From positions 1 through 64,000 of the forward strand of contig JAAEAF010003752.1 in the NCBI GenBank assembly GCA_011037195.1: 64,000 nt of DNA. Reading direction: 5' to 3'. Source of the stretch: Triatoma infestans (lineage: Eukaryota; Arthropoda; Insecta; Hemiptera; Reduviidae). Both the position numbers and the translations under genes were made by a program. Below the pieces are notes generated by a model. It did not search any database. It had not been told where the DNA came from and saw nothing but the letters and a program-made list of their open reading frames with translations. This document shows positions 45,395-55,169 of this stretch, piece after piece (the stretch's first letter is position 1; each line of letters opens with the position of its first letter).

Positions 45395-48300
45395 GCACTA
45401 CGGAAACCCATTCTTATAGTAGATTACCCTATCTACAAATGAGAAATTATTTATTCTTAATAGACAAGGATCTTCGATTAATTTAATAAATAAAAATTTA
45501 GTAAAAGAAAACAAACTCCCCATATATAAAGAAAACTTTCAAATTAAGACCGCCACAGGTAAAGCGACAGGAACCGAATACACTTATCTAATTATTGAAA
45601 AAACTAAAATAAAATGTTACATATACAATTTCCACCAAAATTTTAACGTACTTTTAGGAATAGACGCATGTAAAAAACTAAACATCATAATGGATATAGC
45701 AAACGACACGGTAATAATAAAACATAAAAAATTCAAACTCCAATACTTAAACAATCTATTTGAAATACAATTGAATGAAAATAAAGAAATTACTAATCTA
45801 CGGACCGATCATTTAAACAAAGAGGAAAAGCAAGAACTAACCAAATTAATTAAAATATATAACGATTTATTCCCTAAACAAAATGAAAAACTAAGTTTCA
45901 CTAACAAAATAAAACACAAGATACAATTAACCGACGACCACCCTATTTACTCAAAATCGTATAGATACCCAGAAGTTTACAAAAACGAAGTCAAAAATCA
46001 AATTGACAATTTATTAGAAAACGAAATTATCCAAGAATCTTATTCACCCTGGTCCTCACCCATTTGGATCGTACCTAAGAAAAAAGATGCCAGCGGAAAA
46101 GAGAAATTTCGTATGGTGATCGATTACAGAAAATTAAATGAACGCACTATAGATGACAAATTCCCTATCCCCAATATCACAGACATACTAGATAAACTAG
46201 GAAAGTCCATATACTTCACTACATTAGATTTAGCCAGTGGTTTTCATCAAATAGAAATGAACGAAAAAGATATCCCTAAAACCGACTTCGGACACTACGA
46301 ATTTAAACGCATGCCGTTCGGATTAAAGAATGCCCCTAGCACATTTCAAAGACTCCTCAATTCCGTTCTACAAGGATTAATAGGAAAAATATGTTTTGTA
46401 TACCTCGACGACATAATAATAATCGGCACTTCACTCCAAGAACATTCCCAAAATATCGAAAAAGTATTCAAAAGACTCCGAGAGTCAAACCTTAAAATCC
46501 AAATCGACAAATCGGAATTTTTTCGCAAAGAAGTAGCATATTTAGGACACGTAGTTACAAAAGATGGTGTAAAACCTAACCCTGACAAAATTGAAGCGAT
46601 AAAAAACTACCCGATTCCAAAAACAACAAAAGAAATAAAATCATTTTTAGGACTAATCGGATATTACAGAAAATTTATCGATAACTTCGCGAAATTAACA
46701 AAGCCATTTACCAATTGTTTAAAAAAAGGCAAGTCAATAAATATACGCGACCCCGAGTACATCGAATGTTTTGAAAAATGTACAAATTTATTGAGTAACG
46801 CACCAATTCTACAATACCCAGACTTTAGTAAAAAAATTCACATTAACGACCGACGCATCACAATATGCATTAGGCGCGGTACTTTCACAAAGCAATAACG
46901 GAAAAGATCTACCCATAGCTTATGCCTCAAGGACATTAAACGAACATGAAATCAATTATTCAACGATAGAGAAAGAACTGTTAGCAATCGTTTGGGCAAC
47001 AAAATATTTTAGACCGTACCTTTATGGCACGAAATTTACAATCAAAACGGATCATAAACCACTTACATGGTTATTCTCACTCAAAGACCCTAACTCTAAA
47101 CTAACGCGATGGAGAATAAAACTAGAAGAATTTAATTATGACATACAGTATAAAAAAGGTTCAACTAACACTAACGCAGACGCATTAAGTAGATCGAAAC
47201 CAAAAACAATTCCCCAAAAAGAAGAAATAAATGTTCAAGAAGATAACAGTAGCATAATAGCGGAATATGACGAAAATGATTCCGGAAATACAATACACTC
47301 AGACGAAGAATACCCAATCAGCGGTATCACATATACAGAAAACCCTGTAAATATAGGCAGAAACCAAATAATCGTGTATAAACATTTAAATGAGACGGAA
47401 GTAAATATCAAAAATTTATTCAATAATTCAAAAAAGAGAATAATCGTAAAAATTAAATCTACTGACCTAATTAACGAAATTTGTAAATTTATTAGAGAAT
47501 ATCTTAACCCCAAATATAAATACTACGCATATTTTACAGAAAATCTAGACCTTAATTTTAATGATATATTACACAAATACTTTCTACCCAAAGGAATACA
47601 AATCCTTAAATGTTCAAAATACATAGACGATATAGAAAACCAAAATGAACAAATTGAAACTATAAATAATTATCATTTAGGAAAAACAAATCATCGTGGC
47701 ATAATAGAAACGTATGAAAAATTAAAAAGAAAATATTATTGGCCTAACATGATTAAAACAATACAAACATACATAAATAATTGCGAAACATGTTTAAGGA
47801 ACAAATATGACACAAACCCAATTAAAACAAACGATAATTTAACACCGACACCATCGGAACCATTCCAAATAATTAATATAGATACTTTAACGTTAGAAAA
47901 AACAAAATTTTTAACAATTATAGATCAATTTACCAAATTCGCACAAATCTATCATTTACCAAATGTAAACGCCCAAGACGTGTTAAACGCATTATTAAAA
48001 TTCTTTGCAAACTATAAAATACCCAAAACCATAATAACCGACCACGGATCAGAATTTAACAATCAACTAATTAAAGATTTATTAAATCTTCACAAAATAA
48101 AATTAAACATAATATCGGTAGATAACCCAAAATCAAATTCCCCCATCGAGAGATTTCATCGAACAATAATTGAACACCTTCGGATCATGCAAGATCGAGA
48201 AGAATTTAAGAAAGAAAACCTTTTCATAAAAATCAACTACGCATTAGTAGCATATAATAATTCATGGCATTTTACAAATAAAAGAAACCCCCGTAGATAT

Positions 48301-48636
48301 ATTATTCGGAAAAAATAAAATATTTGATACCAAAGGTTATACCAATCAACAAATTATTCATGAACATAAGAATAAATTAAAAGAATTAAACAAAATAATT
48401 ACGGAAAGAATAAAAGCAGAAAAACGAAAACGCATAAAACCTAATATAAACCCCGAAAGATTACCCAAAAAAGTATATATTAAAGAACACCCTCGTAGGT
48501 ATAATAAAATCTCGAATATCGCATTTAAACCCATGAACGTAGATTCTTATAATAAAGAAAAAGGAATAATTATAACTTCGGATAATAAAAAACGAAGAAT
48601 AGATAAAATAAAGAAACCCCGAATGTTCACAGATTA
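45391..48636 (+). pseudogene. pol: Errantivirus pol, several frameshifts
   Basis: Starts at the ATGA overlap. The protease active-site region near 45460-45480 is frameshifted and reads DKG instead of DTG. RT is clean ([34 protein letters not shown]). Frame changes at about 46835 before RNase H ([27 protein letters not shown]) and after about 48280 in the integrase C-terminus. The integrase core is open (HHCC finger, IDTLTLE, ITDHGSEFN, SPIERFHRTIIEH). Domain order: protease, RT, RNase H, integrase. Confidence 0.88.
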
Positions 48637-48689
48637 ATAATCCTGCCCCAAATTTGGCGAGTAGTTACTACTACACAGAATAACATTAT

Positions 48690-49877
48690 TGAAGAAAATC
48701 AAAAATCCTTAATTCTCAAAACGTTAACAATCAAAAATATATGAAAGAATTCACAGAAGAATTCAACAAACAAATAAATAATATTAAAACTAATGAATTA
48801 ATTATTAAAAGCTAAATTATGAAATTTCATCAATATTTAAAAGATCATTCTGACAAAGACATTTATTACCAAACAATCATATTATTACAAACATTAATAC
48901 ATAATATAATCTCTATAACTACATTACTAGAAGAAATTGAAACATCCCTAACATTTTGTAGCATCAATACACTACATACATCAATAATTAACCCAAATGC
49001 ATTAATAAACCTAACAAACAAAATCAATTTAGAATCAAAAATAAAATTAGAAAACACCCTTCAATTAAGAAAATTAATAAAACCCTATTGTAAATTAAAC
49101 GACGACAAAATATCAATTATATTAGATATCCCCATTTTTGAAGACAAAGAATACGAAATATATCAATTAACTATAACCCCCATCCTTAAAAATAACAATT
49201 TTTACATGATTAACTTAAACCCACAAATATTAACAAAAGACAACAATAACAACGTATATAAAATCATGAACTGTTTAAATACCAGACAAAGATATTATTG
49301 TAAAGATTTAGTTAAAACAGAAAATTTATGTATTGAAGATATCATTAATAATAAAGAATTAACCAATTGTATGTATTATAAAGTAATCATTAATTATAAT
49401 GTTTATAAAATAAAGAATAATAATAATATAATAATTATTAACCCTGATGAAAGAAATATTAATATTAACTGCGATAACAAAATAATAAACCTTGTGAAAA
49501 AAGGAATATATAAATTAAAAAATAATAATTGCATCATCAATAATAAAAAATACGAAAATATTGTCATAGGAAAAGAAATCCTTATGGATTACAATTATAA
49601 TTATAATAAAAAGAATAAAAACATTAAAATAAATAATTATACAGAAATTGTATTAAATGAATTAAATAAAATAAATCTAAAACCCAAGGAGGTAAAAGAA
49701 ATAAAAGACATTGTATATTTAAATAACTCTTATAATTATGTAATTTTATATATTTGTATAACAATAATTGTATTATTAATTTTTGTATATTTTATATTCT
49801 ATAAGAAATGTCTAAATAATATTTTTGTAAGGACGAAACGAGGAAATTGGCAATCACCACCCAAAATTTCTCTCTAA
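48690..49877 (+). pseudogene. env: Errantivirus env, N-terminal half missing
   Basis: The open frame 48819-49877 (352 codons) corresponds to the C-terminal ectodomain and anchor of an F-like Env: IETSLTFCSINTLHTSIINP parallels IENSLTFCKLKIIHPSIIST of the 27-kb element, with paired cysteines and then a membrane span (YVILYICITIIVLLIFVYFIFY). The furin-like site and fusion segment expected upstream are absent; 48637-48818 holds only broken pieces. Very Asn/Lys-rich, matching the AT bias. The family mediates membrane fusion. Confidence 0.75.
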
Positions 49878-49887
49878 AGAGGGGAGG

Positions 49888-50181
49888 TGTTATGTATATC
49901 TGAACCTTATCGTATCAAAAAGAAAAAGCCGCCTTGTTTACGTTCCCATGCAATAGAAGTAAACACCACCAGCATTAAATACGTCATATGAGATGTAGTA
50001 AACAACAAGTGGCAAAGGATATAAATACTGCCAACTTGATATCATTGTCACTGTGTTGCTCTGTTACTTAGACATACATAGTTCTTAATACAGGCGTGTT
50101 GCCGTTCTGTTTTGTACGCTCTCATTGGTTTGATGAATAAAGTTTTTTAAAAACAATTTATCAATCCTAAAAAATATAATT
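49888..50181 (+). repeat. 3' LTR of errantivirus in array B
   Basis: 294 bp with three substitutions relative to the 5' LTR; preceded by the purine tract AAAGAGGGGAGG and followed by the CGCG duplicate. Confidence 0.93.
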
Positions 50182-50290
50182 CGCGCGCCTCTAGCCGTCA
50201 AGGTCACCAACCGGGCCGCTCCCTTCGTTAATAGAACACCCTCTAACGAAGGGGCCAGAAGAAATATAAACGCACTGTGCACCAACTTGT

Positions 50291-51299
50291 GTGCACAGTC
50301 GCTCTAAGAAAAGAGACGCATCAAGTCATAATTATTTTGTTACTTTAACGCTTCAGGGACAGGATTTAACTAATGTCAGACAATTGTTTATTGATTGTTT
50401 TTTTGACATTAGTGGATTTTGTTGTGCGCTTGAAACCGAATCTTGCGGGGAAGATATTAAGAAGCATCTTCACGCATACTTGGAATTTGAAGGTAAGGTG
50501 TATTTCTCAGAATTAAGGGATTATATTTCTTGCAATTTTCCTGATATGCGCTTTGATCTTCAAAATGTTAAAAGAAAAAAACAATTGTTAGTTTATATAA
50601 GCAAATCAGATACTGAAGTTTATACGAATTTATCATCATCTAAACTTAGTTTTAATTATCAGTTGAATAAATGGGCAAACAGTAAAGAAAATTTTAGTGT
50701 AGTTGATCCGTTTGTGGTGGATCATAGAAATAATTACAAATTTATCGAACGTTATCATAGCGAGGTAACTAGAGAAAAATATTATAGTTATATATGGCCA
50801 TTTGTCAATATTTTTACTGCAACTTGGGCTAACAATGTAATAGATTTTTATTTAGATTTTGTTTCAACTGTTCATTATCCCAAAAAAAAAACATTTATAT
50901 TTATACGGTAAATCTAATACCGGAAAGACAAGTTTGATTAATTTTTTATCCGGTGATGTTTCACATTTAATAACTTACGCCGGTTATGGCGAATATTTTT
51001 TAGAAACTCTGAAGGATAATACGAAGTTAATCATTTTTGATGAGTTTGACATTACCAATTACCCGTATGGCAAACTTAAACAATTACTAGCAGCAGAGCA
51101 TTTTGCATTACGCAAAAAATATTCTTTAGATAGGATTGTCAAATATTGTGAATTGATTGTAATTATTTCTAATAATGAACCATTAATGGATGATGCATTC
51201 TTGAATAGGGTTCAGATCGTGTATGCGGATGTACCGTCGGCAGATCTCAGCGGTCAAACGCCGGTTGTTCAGGAGAAAGCGCCACTGGGGATTGCGTAG
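50291..51299 (+). pseudogene. rep: Rep B2: CRESS replication initiator, one homopolymer frameshift
   Basis: Nearly identical to Rep B1 (same HUH motifs FVTLTL, HLHAYLEF, YISK). The frame breaks at about 50890, where a run of nine A in B1 is ten A here, just before the helicase Walker A (KSNTGKTSL). The other frame then runs cleanly to 51299 through LIIFDEFD and VIISNNEP. As in B1, no ATG opens the frame (GTG at 50291). The two copies are broken at different places, so each was disrupted after duplication. Confidence 0.88.
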
Positions 51300-51408
51300 A
51301 CGTAGGACGCTATTGTCAGTATGAAAGAATCGTTTCAAGTATGCTCGAAGATATCGCAAAGTATTTAGAAGAAGAAAATTTGCTGCACGATTTAAATCTA
51401 AATTACAG
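51229..51408 (+). pseudogene. cap: Cap B2 5' fragment
   Basis: ATG at 51229 starts the arginine-rich N-terminus seen in B1; the reading frame stays open through the site where B1 has a stop. Viral similarity ends near 51408 (after KSKLQ), which marks the right end of array B. The rest of the capsid gene is absent. Confidence 0.75.
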
Positions 51409-51880
51409 GTTAGTCAAAACTTAACCTTGGAAACAGCTTTGTACAGCAGCTCGCTATCATCCTAACCGTGACCCCCAGGCCAAGATAACACGTTAATTAA
51501 TAAGATTAAAATAAAATATAGAAAAACGGTAATTTATTACTCGTATATGTGAAAAAAAAAGGTAAAATTATTTAAGGTAAATAAAGGTGAAATTAAAGGA
51601 AAAAAGGTAATTTAATACTTGTATTATGGTAGTAAATTAATAAGATGTGGTAAATAAAGGTAAAATTATGTAAAAATGCGTATGTAATGATGGGAAATTA
51701 ATTTTAAAAAAAGGATTTAAATAAATACGAATCAGAAATTGACCTTGGAAGTTATATTATTATAGAGCGTCTCTATATCATCCTAACCGTGACCCCGAGG
51801 TCAAGATAATAAGATTATATGGAAAAAAGGTAAAATTATTTAAAAATAAGTATGTTATGATAGGAAAAAAAGGTTCTACC
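51409..51880. other. Spacer between virus array B and the polB gene, with a repeated block
   Basis: No gene. A block ACCTTGGAA...CTATCATCCTAACCGTGACCCC...GTCAAGATAA occurs at about 51423-51490 and again at 51739-51808. GGTAAAATTATT/GGTAATTTA repeats fill the space between. These could be terminal or subterminal repeats of an element, but no family is recognised. Confidence 0.6.
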
Positions 51881-53251
51881 AACATTTTTGGATAGTGTTA
51901 AGTCAAAAGTTGAGGACGTCATAAAACAAAGCCTAGTATTACATACATCCATTAAATTTAATCTATGGGCTGAGTGCACTTTCCAAAATCAGCATGGCGA
52001 GAACATGGAAAAGGCTCTGAAGACGCAGAATAAGCCGGTATACGTGAGTGACAATATTAGCGCAGTAATAGATATAGCCTTTAATAAGTTAAAAAGGGAA
52101 CTAGAAGAGGCGGCAATGTCCAAGAGTGGTTGATCATTGGTTTCTGTGGATGGTTTAAGGGTTCGGGTGGGGAAACATAATCCATTAAGGGCATCCACAT
52201 ATGTACCATTACCTAGAAGCATTGCACGTAAAAAAGCATGCATCAATGTAAAAAATTACGATGATAGGTGCTTTCTATACGCAATTCTGGCGAAATTTAC
52301 TGATGGAGAAAATGCACATCTCCCAGGTAAATATATTAATTTGGAAAATAAATATAATTTCTCATGTATCAATTTCCCAATATCTCTTAGAGATGTTGGA
52401 AGATTTGAAGCATGCAATAATATATCGATCACTATATTTGCGCTAGATGATAAAGACCTTGTGTATCCGGTAAAAAGTTGTGAATAGAGAAATGGCAGAC
52501 CATCGTGATTTGCTAATTCTAAATTCACACACTGATTACCATTATGTTTACATCAAAAAGTTTAATCGGCTTGTTGGTAAACAAATTTCAAAACATAAGG
52601 CTTCGAAATTTATCTGCAAACGTTGTTTTACCCATTTGGATAAGCGCTACAATGGGGAGTTACGTTATGAAGAGCATGTTAGGTTGTGTCATACACACAA
52701 ACCTGCAAGGGCCCAGCTACCAATACAAAAACCATATGTTGAATTTGAACACGGAGGCCGCATTCAACGGGTACCGGTTGTAATATACTTAGATTTTGAA
52801 TCGATATTAGAACCGGTGGATATGTGTAGGCCTAATGCTGATGAAGTGTATACACTCACAACTCATGTGCACACACCGATGAGTTTTGGTGTATACATTA
52901 AATTCAGCGATGAATTGTCCAATTTTGAACATGGTTTACCAACCCAACCCGACATATACAGAGGACCTAATGCAGCAAAGGAGTGTGTATTGTATTTGAA
53001 TAAAATTGCCAAAGCTGTAGAAATTATCTACAGCATGCAAACACCTATGAATCCTATGACTGATGAGCAGGAAGACATGTTTCATCAAGCCACAGATTGT
53101 TATATGTGTGATCAACCTTTTACCGATCAAAATATAAAGGTAAAAGATCACTCACATATATCAGGCGCGTATAGAGGACCCGCTCACAATAATTGCAACC
53201 TGTTATGTAGACAATTAAATTTTGTTCCGGTATTTTGTCATACCTTAGCGG
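51880..53251 (+). pseudogene. polB: Protein-primed DNA polymerase B, N-terminal half (Polinton/adintovirus type)
   Basis: In order: an N-terminal domain (FLDSVKSKVEDVI), then after an in-frame TGA (52134-52136) VSVDGLRVRVGKHNPLRAS, YVPLP and KKACINVKNYDDRCFLYAIL, blocks typical of insect Polinton/adintovirus-like PolB. After a frame change near 52480 come a zinc-ligand pair (FICKRCFTHLD), the exonuclease motif YLDFESI with its acidic pair, and CYMCDQPF...DHSHISGAYRGPAHNNCN. A last shift near 53240 precedes LSGYD, where CRESS virus C1 begins. The gene resumes at 58392. The polymerase replicates linear element DNA from a protein primer. Confidence 0.85.
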
Positions 53252-53863
53252 TTATGACCGCATCACTGGTCCCCCCACTGGTTCCACAAGTAGTAGTGGG
53301 GGTAGAAAGGCTACCACGGAAGTGTTTATCACATTTCCTTTGTATGATATCTACCACAACAGTATCAGGCAAGACTTTGTGAACTCGTTTCACAACATAT
53401 TATTATATTGCTGTGCTGTTGAAAAAGGTACATCAGTTAGTTGCGAGACTCATCTCCACTGCTACTTTAAGTTCCAGGAGCCAGTACGTTACGAGCAGGT
53501 AAGAGAATTCATCTGCTACTGCTTTGATACTGAAAATGTCAATGTTCAGGGAGTTCGTAATACAAATCGTGTTTTGTCATATATTACTAAAACAGATCTT
53601 GATCCATATTTCAATGTTGAGGTTTCGAAATTAAGTTTCGAATATCAATCATATTTCTATTTAAAGGATATGAGTGGGTTCGATTACAACCATTTTTTCG
53701 TTAAAAAACATCGAAACTGCTATTTGTACTTAACTAAACTTCATGCACAATTAAAATTTGATTTTGTAAAAAGCTACTGCTATTTAGGTCCGACAATTTT
53801 ATTTGATAAAAAGTGGTGTTTGCAAGTATATGAATGGTATCGAAATTTTGTAAGCACTTCTTG
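53252..53863 (+). pseudogene. rep: Rep C1: HUH nuclease and linker, joined to Cap by deletion
   Basis: Motif I FITFPLYD, motif II HLHCYFKF, and motif III YITK are all present, followed by FFVKKHRNCYLYL and WYRNFVSTS. At about 53863 the sequence jumps into the capsid gene (SKFKLYKVTQ in another frame), so the helicase, Rep C-terminus and Cap N-terminus are deleted. Rep has no ATG here; its 5' edge abuts the PolB LSGYD codons. The missing part begins within a few codons of where Rep C2 (56467) begins. Confidence 0.85.
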
Positions 53864-54473
53864 CTCGTTACTCAAAATTCAAATTATACAAAGTAACGCA
53901 GGTGATTCATCAAATTAAACCATTCACATTTAGTGTGATTGCTGATGAACATGCAACTGCAGAGCAGAAATATGCAATTGCGAAATATTATCAAGATCGA
54001 TATGCTGTGCAAACTGATCCATCAAGGACAGAAATTGACAATTTAGACACTATGTATTTAACGAAACTCCACTTACGACTGCGTCAATGCAGACATTCAG
54101 AACTGGTACTATTACATTATATGACGACGAAATATCATACTCAGACATTGGTGACAACTTGGACTTACCGGCAAAACATGACAAGAAAATAGTTCCACAA
54201 ACTAGAATTGTGACAAGGTTTTACCCTAAATGTCAAAGATATGCTAGTACAAGTAATTTCTATATGAGTCAAAGTTCGAGCTTTATCAAATGGCTGAATT
54301 TGCAGCACGCACTTCGAGCACCGACTTTGTTATATGGTCGTTTGATGCCTGAATTAATACCAGCATCAATGAAAGACGATCAATTTAGGTTAATTGGTAG
54401 TTATGCCTTATGTGAAGTTAAAGTTTATTATACGATTAAGTTTTGTGGCTTGAAATACAATAAAAGCTTTTAA
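53864..54473 (+). pseudogene. cap: Cap C1, C-terminal part
   Basis: Capsid frame from KFKLYKVTQVIHQIKPFTF, broken by a small deletion near 54050, then open in 54087-54473 (MQTFRTGTITLYDD... ending YYTIKFCGLKYNKSF). It is closely related to Cap C2 (57803-58344), which keeps the undamaged sequence around the deletion. The N-terminal third is missing because of the Rep-Cap deletion. Confidence 0.82.
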
Positions 54474-54507
54474 ATTATTTTAGTGTTTTTTTTTATTTTA
54501 TTCCTAG

Positions 54508-54996
54508 ATGAACGGAGAATATACACAAGAAAAGTGGGTGAAGATCTGTTGTAGAATACTGGTTAATTTGAACGACTTCAACAACTGGCCGTTTTACTAC
54601 AAGCACTTACTTCTTTGTTGTAATCATAATCAATATGAGAATAGATTGAAATTAGCTTGCTTTTTGTTTTTGAATGATTACAGCTTTCGTGGAATATCAA
54701 AGTGTATAGAACTGCTAAATTGTTATTCAATTACAGATCGAAATTTAACAAAACTAATTGATTTGAAACGTTGTTTAACTTGTTGTACTATTGTAAATCC
54801 GTACAAATTTAATAGTTATCATGTGCGCTCTAAAAAACTGCTATATCTTAATGGAAGAACAAAATTTGATTCTGAACATCCTAGTCATAATTTGTATACC
54901 GTTTCTGATTGTATTAATCATTTACGGCGTCTTAACGCAGAGCACATCCTCAAATTCGAACAATCATTCATTAATAGACGTTACCAACACGATTGA
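54508..54996 (+). CDS. ORF3 C1: third CRESS-virus gene, intact, 162 residues
   Basis: Starts ATGAACGGAGAATA 35 nt after the Cap stop. It has NWPFYYKHLLLCCNHNQYENRLKLACFLFLNDY (the family block), then ISKCIELLNCYS, a central DLKRCLTCC region, FNSYHVRSKKLLYLNGRT and a longer C-terminal tail than ORF3 A or B. It is cysteine-rich for its size. No known family. It follows Cap on the same strand as in the other lineages. A long A run (54997-55017) follows. Confidence 0.78.
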   Translation: MNGEYTQEKWVKICCRILVNLNDFNNWPFYYKHLLLCCNHNQYENRLKLACFLFLNDYSFRGISKCIELLNCYSITDRNLTKLIDLKRCLTCCTIVNPYKFNSYHVRSKKLLYLNGRTKFDSEHPSHNLYTVSDCINHLRRLNAEHILKFEQSFINRRYQHD

Positions 54997-55090
54997 ACAA
55001 AAAAAAAAAAAAAAATTATGAAAAAATATATGTTCCATATATGTTTGTAAAAAATACTAAGTCTGTTGGTGGGGCAAACTGCTATAAAGT

Positions 55091-55133
55091 ACCCGTACGC
55101 GTATACTAGTGTTACTTATATATGCGTACGGGT
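55091..55133 (+). promoter_or_regulatory. CRESS-virus replication-origin stem-loop, copy A2
   Basis: A 15-bp inverted repeat (55091-55105, 55119-55133; one mismatch at 55123) has a 13-nt loop containing TAGTGTTAC at 55107-55115. It matches the A1 hairpin in stem, loop size and distance to Rep (36 nt). The loop nonamer differs at two positions from A1 but stays within the circovirus-like pattern. Confidence 0.9.
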
Positions 55134-55169
55134 TAAGGATAGTGCTGCTGTACACAAAAGTTTCGAAGT

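Larger units (their letters stand above)
43119..50181 (+). mobile_element. Errantivirus-type Ty3/gypsy element inserted in the viral array
   Basis: Two 294-bp LTRs (43119-43412, 49888-50181) differ at three positions. CGCG flanks both sides (43115-43118, 50182-50185), and viral intergenic sequence (GGGGAGCGCG / CGCGCCTCTAGCC) resumes exactly as in the uninterrupted copy at 40650. Gag is intact, pol has several frameshifts, and env lacks its N-terminal half. It is the youngest element of its kind here, yet defective. Confidence 0.94.
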
